Part shown: positions 6,144 through 9,178 of the stretch, one piece after another | How positions within the stretch are numbered: the first letter of the stretch is position 1 | Layout: the number at the start of each line of letters is the position of its first letter | NCBI GenBank assembly: GCA_050734915.1 | Contig: JBOHUX010000091.1 | Span: forward strand, 1 to 9,178 | Length of the DNA: 9,178 bases | DNA from: JBOHUX01 sp050734915 | GTDB lineage: Bacteria; Chloroflexota; Dormibacteria; Dormibacterales; Dormibacteraceae | Direction: 5' to 3' | Notes under the pieces: model-generated | Databases searched by the model: none | Seen by the model: the letters and a program-made list of their open reading frames with translations, nothing else | What the model was told of the DNA's origin: nothing | Translations under genes and position numbers: made by a program

Positions 6144-7055
6144 ATGAACGAGATCCACATCGATCCCAAGAAGCGCCACGACTTCAAGCTCATATTCGAC
6201 GTAACCGACGGCAACCCCAATGGGGATCCCGACGCCGGCAACCTGCCGCGCGTGGACCCGGAGACCATGCAGGGCCTCGTAACCGACGTCTCCATCAAGC
6301 GCAAGGTTCGGAACTACGTCGACGCCGTGAAGGGTCCCGCCGGCGCCCCCTGGCGGATCTACGTCCAGAACCGTGGCGCGGCACTGAACACCCTCCACCA
6401 GCAGGCCTACGACGCGAAAGAGATCAGGTCGACCGGCTCGAAGCAGAAGCGCGTCGATGTCGACAATGCGCGGGCCTGGATGTGCGAGCAATTCTTCGAT
6501 GTCCGGACTTTCGGGGCGGTGATGACGACAGGAGTCAACTGCGGCCAGGTGCGGGGACCGGTCCAGATCACGATGGCGAGGTCGGTGGACCCGATCGTTC
6601 CGCTTGAGCTCTCGATCACCCGGGTGGCGATCACGCGCCAGAAGGACACTGAGGTGGTGGAGGGGGAGTCCGGGGAGGGCTCCGGAGGCAAGGTCACGGA
6701 GATGGGCCGGAAGTCGTTCGTGCCCTACGGTGTCTACGTGGCCGTGGGGTCTGTCTCTCCGATCTTCGCTGCACAGACCGGGTTCTCCACCGACGACCTC
6801 GCAGTTCTCTGGGAGTCACTCGTGCACATGTGGGACCTGGACCGGTCCTCGGCGCGGGGCTTGATGTCCTGTCGCGGTCTCCACATCTTCACGCATGAGT
6901 CCAATATCGGGAATGCGCCCTCACATGTACTCCTTGACCGCGTGAATGTCACCCGCTACGACGGTGTGAAGCCACCGCGTCACTTTTCCGACTACGCCGT
7001 CGTGGTCAGCTCGGACCCGCTGCCGGAGGGGGTAACTGCAGCCACCTTGCCCTGA
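6144..7055 (+). CDS. cas7c: Cas7c (Csd2), type I-C Cascade backbone subunit
   Basis: Cas7c forms the multi-copy backbone that coats the spacer part of the crRNA and holds target DNA. The 303-residue protein begins MNEIHIDPKKRHDFKLIFDV and continues TDGNPNGDPDAGNLPRVDP (21-39), GLVTDVSIKRKVRNYV (44-59), FGAVMTTG with VRGPVQ, LSITRVAITRQ, GRKSFVPYGVY and HMWDLDRSSARG, all recognisable family blocks in the usual order. Length is normal. The start is 8 nt after the cas8c stop. GGTGAGG at 6124-6130 may serve as a distant ribosome binding site, though its 13-nt spacing is long. High copy number of Cas7 in the complex means strong translation would be expected, so coupling with upstream genes may contribute. 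Confidence 0.96.
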   Translation: MNEIHIDPKKRHDFKLIFDVTDGNPNGDPDAGNLPRVDPETMQGLVTDVSIKRKVRNYVDAVKGPAGAPWRIYVQNRGAALNTLHQQAYDAKEIRSTGSKQKRVDVDNARAWMCEQFFDVRTFGAVMTTGVNCGQVRGPVQITMARSVDPIVPLELSITRVAITRQKDTEVVEGESGEGSGGKVTEMGRKSFVPYGVYVAVGSVSPIFAAQTGFSTDDLAVLWESLVHMWDLDRSSARGLMSCRGLHIFTHESNIGNAPSHVLLDRVNVTRYDGVKPPRHFSDYAVVVSSDPLPEGVTAATLP

Positions 7056-7067
7056 GGCCTGACCATA

Positions 7068-7676
7068 GTGGATGAACTGGAGCCGCTGCCCATCTCCGCG
7101 CTGGAGCACTTCAGCTATTGTCCCCGCCAGGCGGCGATCATCCATTCGGAGCGGATCTTCGAGGACAACGTCTTCACCGACCGCGGCCAACTTGCCCACG
7201 GTCGGGCTCACAGTCCAGACGGAGTAGATGGCAACGCTAGGTTCGCCATGCGGATCTGGTCGGAGCGGCACGGCCTGACCGGGATCGCGGACGCGGTCGA
7301 ACTGCGCCCGAGCGGACCCTATCCTGTGGAGTACAAGCTGGGGGCTCGGCGGCGCTGGGTTCATGAGGCCATCCAGCTGTGCGCCCAAGCGTTCTGCCTG
7401 GAGGAGATGTTCGACTGCGATGTACCCGAGGGCGCCGTCTACTATCAGTCCTCCCGGGCTCGCCGAACGATCCAGCTGGACGCGGACCTACGGGGCCAGA
7501 CCCTTACCGCAATCGAGGCTCTCCGAGAAACACTCGAGAGACGGAGGTTGCCAGATCCGGTCGCCGACAAGCGCTGCCGTCACTGTTCCCTGAACATGAC
7601 TTGTCTGCCGCAGGTCGTGGTCGAGCGGAGGCGCCTCGGCCAGTTCAAAGGAGCTGTGTACAGGCTCCGCGACTGA
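7068..7676 (+). CDS. cas4: Cas4 exonuclease, spacer acquisition
   Basis: Cas4 is an iron-sulfur RecB-type nuclease that works with Cas1-Cas2 to trim prespacers next to the correct adjacent motif and set their orientation. The 202-residue product has four cysteines for a 4Fe-4S cluster: C18 (SYCPRQ) and C170, C173, C179 near the C terminus. Nuclease motifs are H44 (LAHGR), D75 (GIADAVE), E88 and K90 (PVEYKLG), and Q103 (IQLCAQA). The start is GTG at 7068, chosen because the protein DELEPLPISALEHF fits the family N terminus; a nearby ATG at 7072 is out of frame. A weak CTGAGG at 7052-7057 precedes it. Gap to cas7c is 12 nt, and the TGA overlaps the cas1 ATG by one base. Confidence 0.95.
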   Translation: MDELEPLPISALEHFSYCPRQAAIIHSERIFEDNVFTDRGQLAHGRAHSPDGVDGNARFAMRIWSERHGLTGIADAVELRPSGPYPVEYKLGARRRWVHEAIQLCAQAFCLEEMFDCDVPEGAVYYQSSRARRTIQLDADLRGQTLTAIEALRETLERRRLPDPVADKRCRHCSLNMTCLPQVVVERRRLGQFKGAVYRLRD

Positions 7677-8698
7677 TGCAATTCCTCAACTGGCTCTACA
7701 TACAGAATCCGCGGGCTTCCCTGCACCTCGATCATGACGCGCTTCGCATTCGAGCCCCCGACGTCGACACGATCACCCTGCCGCTCTTGGGCCTCGAAGG
7801 CATTGTGTGCTTCGGCTGGCCCCAGGTGTCGACACCGCTGATCCACCGCTGCGCCGAGGACGGCCGGACCATGGTCTTCCTAGATTCGGGCGGCCGCTTC
7901 AAGGCCAGGATCGAGGGGCCGTGCCATGGCAACGTCCTACTGAGGGTGGATCAACACCGAGCTGCGAGCGATCCCCATCCCACGCGCGAGATCGCGCGTC
8001 CAATCGTGGCTGCGAAACTGCGATCAGAACGGGCCTCTCTGCTGCGTGCGGCTCGCGAAAAGGAGGGCGCCGGGGTCGCCGAACTGCGCGGCGCGGCCGT
8101 CGCGGTAGGGAACCTTGTGGAGGCGGCTCGAGTGGCCGAGACGACCGATGCCCTCCGGGGGTACGAGGGCGAGGGCGCCGCACGGTACTTCGGCGTCTTC
8201 CCGTTACTTATCAACTCCGGCTCCGGGCTTTCCTTTGACGGTCGGTCCAGGAGACCGCCGCGCGGCCCGGTGAACGCGCTGTTGTCGTTCCTGTACACCG
8301 TCCTTCGTGTGGAACTCAATGCTGCCCTGGAAGCCACCGGCCTGGATCCGCAGGTCGGGTTCCTGCATACTCTCCGGCCGGGCCGTCCCGCACTGGCCCT
8401 GGACCTCATGGAGGAGCTGCGCGTCCCCCTGGCGGACCGGGTGGCACTGACCTTGATCAACCGCCGGCAACTGAGCGAGCGACACTTCATCACGGAACCT
8501 GGTGGGGCCTACAGCATGACTGCGGAGGGCCGGCAGATCGTCCTTGGACAGTACCGTTCTAAGAAGAGCGAGGAGGTTGAGCACCCTCTGCTGAAGCAGC
8601 GGGTGCCCTGGGGGTTGGTCCCCCACGCGCAGGCCAGGATTCTCGCGAGGCACCTACGGGGGGATCTCCCCACGTACGTGCCCTTCCTGGCGAAATGA
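7676..8698 (+). CDS. cas1: Cas1 integrase, type I-C
   Basis: Cas1 with Cas2 inserts new spacers at the leader end of the array. The 340-residue protein begins MQFLNWLYIQNPRASLHLDH, normal for type I-C Cas1. Likely metal-binding residues are E164 (GYEGEGAARYF), H231 (GFLHTLRPGRP) and D243 (LALDLMEELR), with INRRQL and a C-terminal KQRVPWGLVPHAQA region following as expected. The frame is open far upstream inside cas4, but the family N terminus and the TGATG overlap with cas4 both place the start at 7676. An AAAGGAG at 7647-7653 is 22 nt before the ATG, too far to serve directly, so translation is probably coupled to cas4. It ends in an ATGA overlap with cas2. Confidence 0.96.
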   Translation: MQFLNWLYIQNPRASLHLDHDALRIRAPDVDTITLPLLGLEGIVCFGWPQVSTPLIHRCAEDGRTMVFLDSGGRFKARIEGPCHGNVLLRVDQHRAASDPHPTREIARPIVAAKLRSERASLLRAAREKEGAGVAELRGAAVAVGNLVEAARVAETTDALRGYEGEGAARYFGVFPLLINSGSGLSFDGRSRRPPRGPVNALLSFLYTVLRVELNAALEATGLDPQVGFLHTLRPGRPALALDLMEELRVPLADRVALTLINRRQLSERHFITEPGGAYSMTAEGRQIVLGQYRSKKSEEVEHPLLKQRVPWGLVPHAQARILARHLRGDLPTYVPFLAK

Positions 8699-8994
8699 AC
8701 CGCCGCCGGCTCGTCCTCGTGGCCTACGATGTAAACACGGAGACACCGGCCGGAAGGCGCCGGTTACGGCTCGTCGCTCAAATCTGTTGCGGGTTTGGCG
8801 TGCGTGTCCAGAAGTCGGTCTTCGAGTGCCTGATCACGGAAGGGCAGATCAGCCGTATGACTGTCCTTCTGAGGAACGCGATGGATGAGACGGTCGACAG
8901 CCTTCGACTCTACCGGCTCACTGATGACAGACGCGGTTGCGTGGCGTTCGGCGTGGACTGCCAACTCGATCTCGAGGGCCTCCTCATTGTCTGA
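8695..8994 (+). CDS. cas2: Cas2, spacer acquisition
   Basis: Cas2 is the small dimeric scaffold of the Cas1-Cas2 integration complex. The 99-residue product begins MNRRRLVLVAYDVNTETPAG. The LVAYDV segment with D12 is the family's conserved first strand, followed by GRRRLRLVAQICCGFGVRVQ and KSVFEC, where the usual R-x-Q-x-S-V-F-E motif is kept as RVQKSVFEC. The C terminus with VDCQLDLEGLLIV is also typical of type I-C. It overlaps cas1 by ATGA with no separate ribosome binding site, so translation is coupled. It is the last cas gene, and the leader begins directly after its TGA. Confidence 0.95.
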   Translation: MNRRRLVLVAYDVNTETPAGRRRLRLVAQICCGFGVRVQKSVFECLITEGQISRMTVLLRNAMDETVDSLRLYRLTDDRRGCVAFGVDCQLDLEGLLIV

Positions 8995-9138
8995 TGTCGT
9001 GATTCTTCCGCGAACCCCTGGCTCCTCGGCTCTCAAGCTTCGGGTCCGCGATGCGACGTAGACTTGGCGTCGTCCGGGAGCGATGTCGCCGAGACCTCGG
9101 GGCAGTGGCGGCTCTGAGAAGCCGGGTTCGAATGAGCC
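8995..9138 (+). promoter_or_regulatory. CRISPR leader
   Basis: The roughly 145 bases between cas2 and the first repeat contain no gene and are in the leader position for a type I-C array. The leader carries the array promoter and the sequence recognised by Cas1-Cas2. It holds an inverted repeat CGCGAACCC (9009-9017) and GGGTCCGCG (9042-9050) and a small hairpin CGGCT/AGCCG (9109-9113, 9120-9124) near the repeat. No clear -10/-35 pair was found. Confidence 0.75.
9009..9050. repeat. Inverted repeat in the CRISPR leader
   Basis: CGCGAACCC (9009-9017) and GGGTCCGCG (9042-9050) pair at 8 of 9 positions across a 24-base gap. It begins 14 bases after the cas2 stop. Similar CGCGAACC...GGTTCGCG arms are something I recall from leaders of other type I-C systems, which would point to a role in leader function or in ending the cas mRNA. 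That comparison is from memory. Confidence 0.45.
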
Positions 9139-9178
9139 CTTGCACCGGGTGCGCGTGCCCGGTGAGGATTGAAACCCG
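9139..9178 (+). CRISPR. First repeat of a type I-C CRISPR array, cut by window end
   Basis: One repeat is visible, ending in the typical ATTGAAAC at 9168-9175, with 3 bases of the first spacer behind it. Its stem is CACCGGG (9143-9149) and CCCGGTG (9158-9164), 7 bp with an 8-base loop. Bases 9165-9175 after the stem (AGGATTGAAAC) are exactly 11 nt, the 5' tag length produced by Cas5c-type cleavage. The 5' border is uncertain by about 3 bases; 36-37 nt is assumed. Because only one copy is seen, the array itself is inferred from position, sequence type and the complete cas operon. Confidence 0.88.

Noticed and set aside
7647..7658. AAAGGAG followed by GTG as a hidden start before cas1
   Set aside because: The GTG is in the cas4 frame, only seven codons from the cas4 stop, and the spacing to the cas1 ATG is 22 bases; it is explained by the cas4 codons for F-K-G-A-V.
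7379..7675. N-terminal extension of cas1 by 99 codons
   Set aside because: It is a shadow of cas4; the Cas1 family N terminus and the TGATG junction place the start at 7676.
1619..8994. A new type of defence system
   Set aside because: Every gene matches the standard type I-C set in its usual order; there is no extra or unexplained gene inside the operon.
9121..9138. GGGTTCGAAT at 9124-9133, identical to the tRNA-Ser T-loop region (674-683), as a second tRNA or an attachment-site repeat
   Set aside because: The identity is only 10 bases of general T-loop consensus; flanking bases do not form a T stem, and the tRNA 3' end (CCCTCCCGCTCC) is not repeated.

Overview
The window comes from a GC-rich bacterial chromosome. 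Two things point to an actinobacterium or a similar high-GC lineage: strong third-position G/C bias in every gene, and transposase remnants (IS481-like, IS3-like) of a kind common in actinobacterial genomes. Nothing here fixes the species.

Layout. Bases 1-543 hold the 3' part of rpiA (ribose-5-phosphate isomerase A). It is followed by an intact tRNA-Ser(GGA) with encoded CCA (608-699). Bases 700-1618 contain no intact gene. They are a graveyard of mobile DNA: the end and C-terminal stub of an IS481-like transposase starting 1-2 bases after the tRNA, a short C-terminal stub of an IS3-type transposase, and a frameshifted gene for a protein with two zinc-ribbon-like cysteine clusters. Bases 1619-8994 carry a complete, tightly packed type I-C CRISPR-Cas operon on the + strand: cas3, cas5c, cas8c (with an embedded cas11c), cas7c, cas4, cas1, cas2. 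A leader of about 145 bp follows, and the first repeat of a CRISPR array runs into the window end.

How the genes work together. Cas4, Cas1 and Cas2 acquire spacers next to the leader. Cas5c (the usual pre-crRNA nuclease of this subtype), Cas7c, Cas8c and Cas11c form the crRNA-guided Cascade complex. Cas3 is the HD nuclease-helicase that degrades the recognised DNA. Junctions are overlapping or nearly so (20-nt overlap, 1-nt gap, 8-nt gap, 12-nt gap, TGATG, ATGA), so one translationally coupled transcript is likely. A -10-like element just before the cas3 ATG suggests a leaderless mRNA.

The system is a known subtype, not a new one. The points worth a second look are a strong in-frame ribosome binding site and start inside cas8c (Cas11c), two apparent substitutions of described catalytic residues in Cas5c, the leaderless promoter candidate, and the decayed transposon zone between the tRNA and the cas operon.
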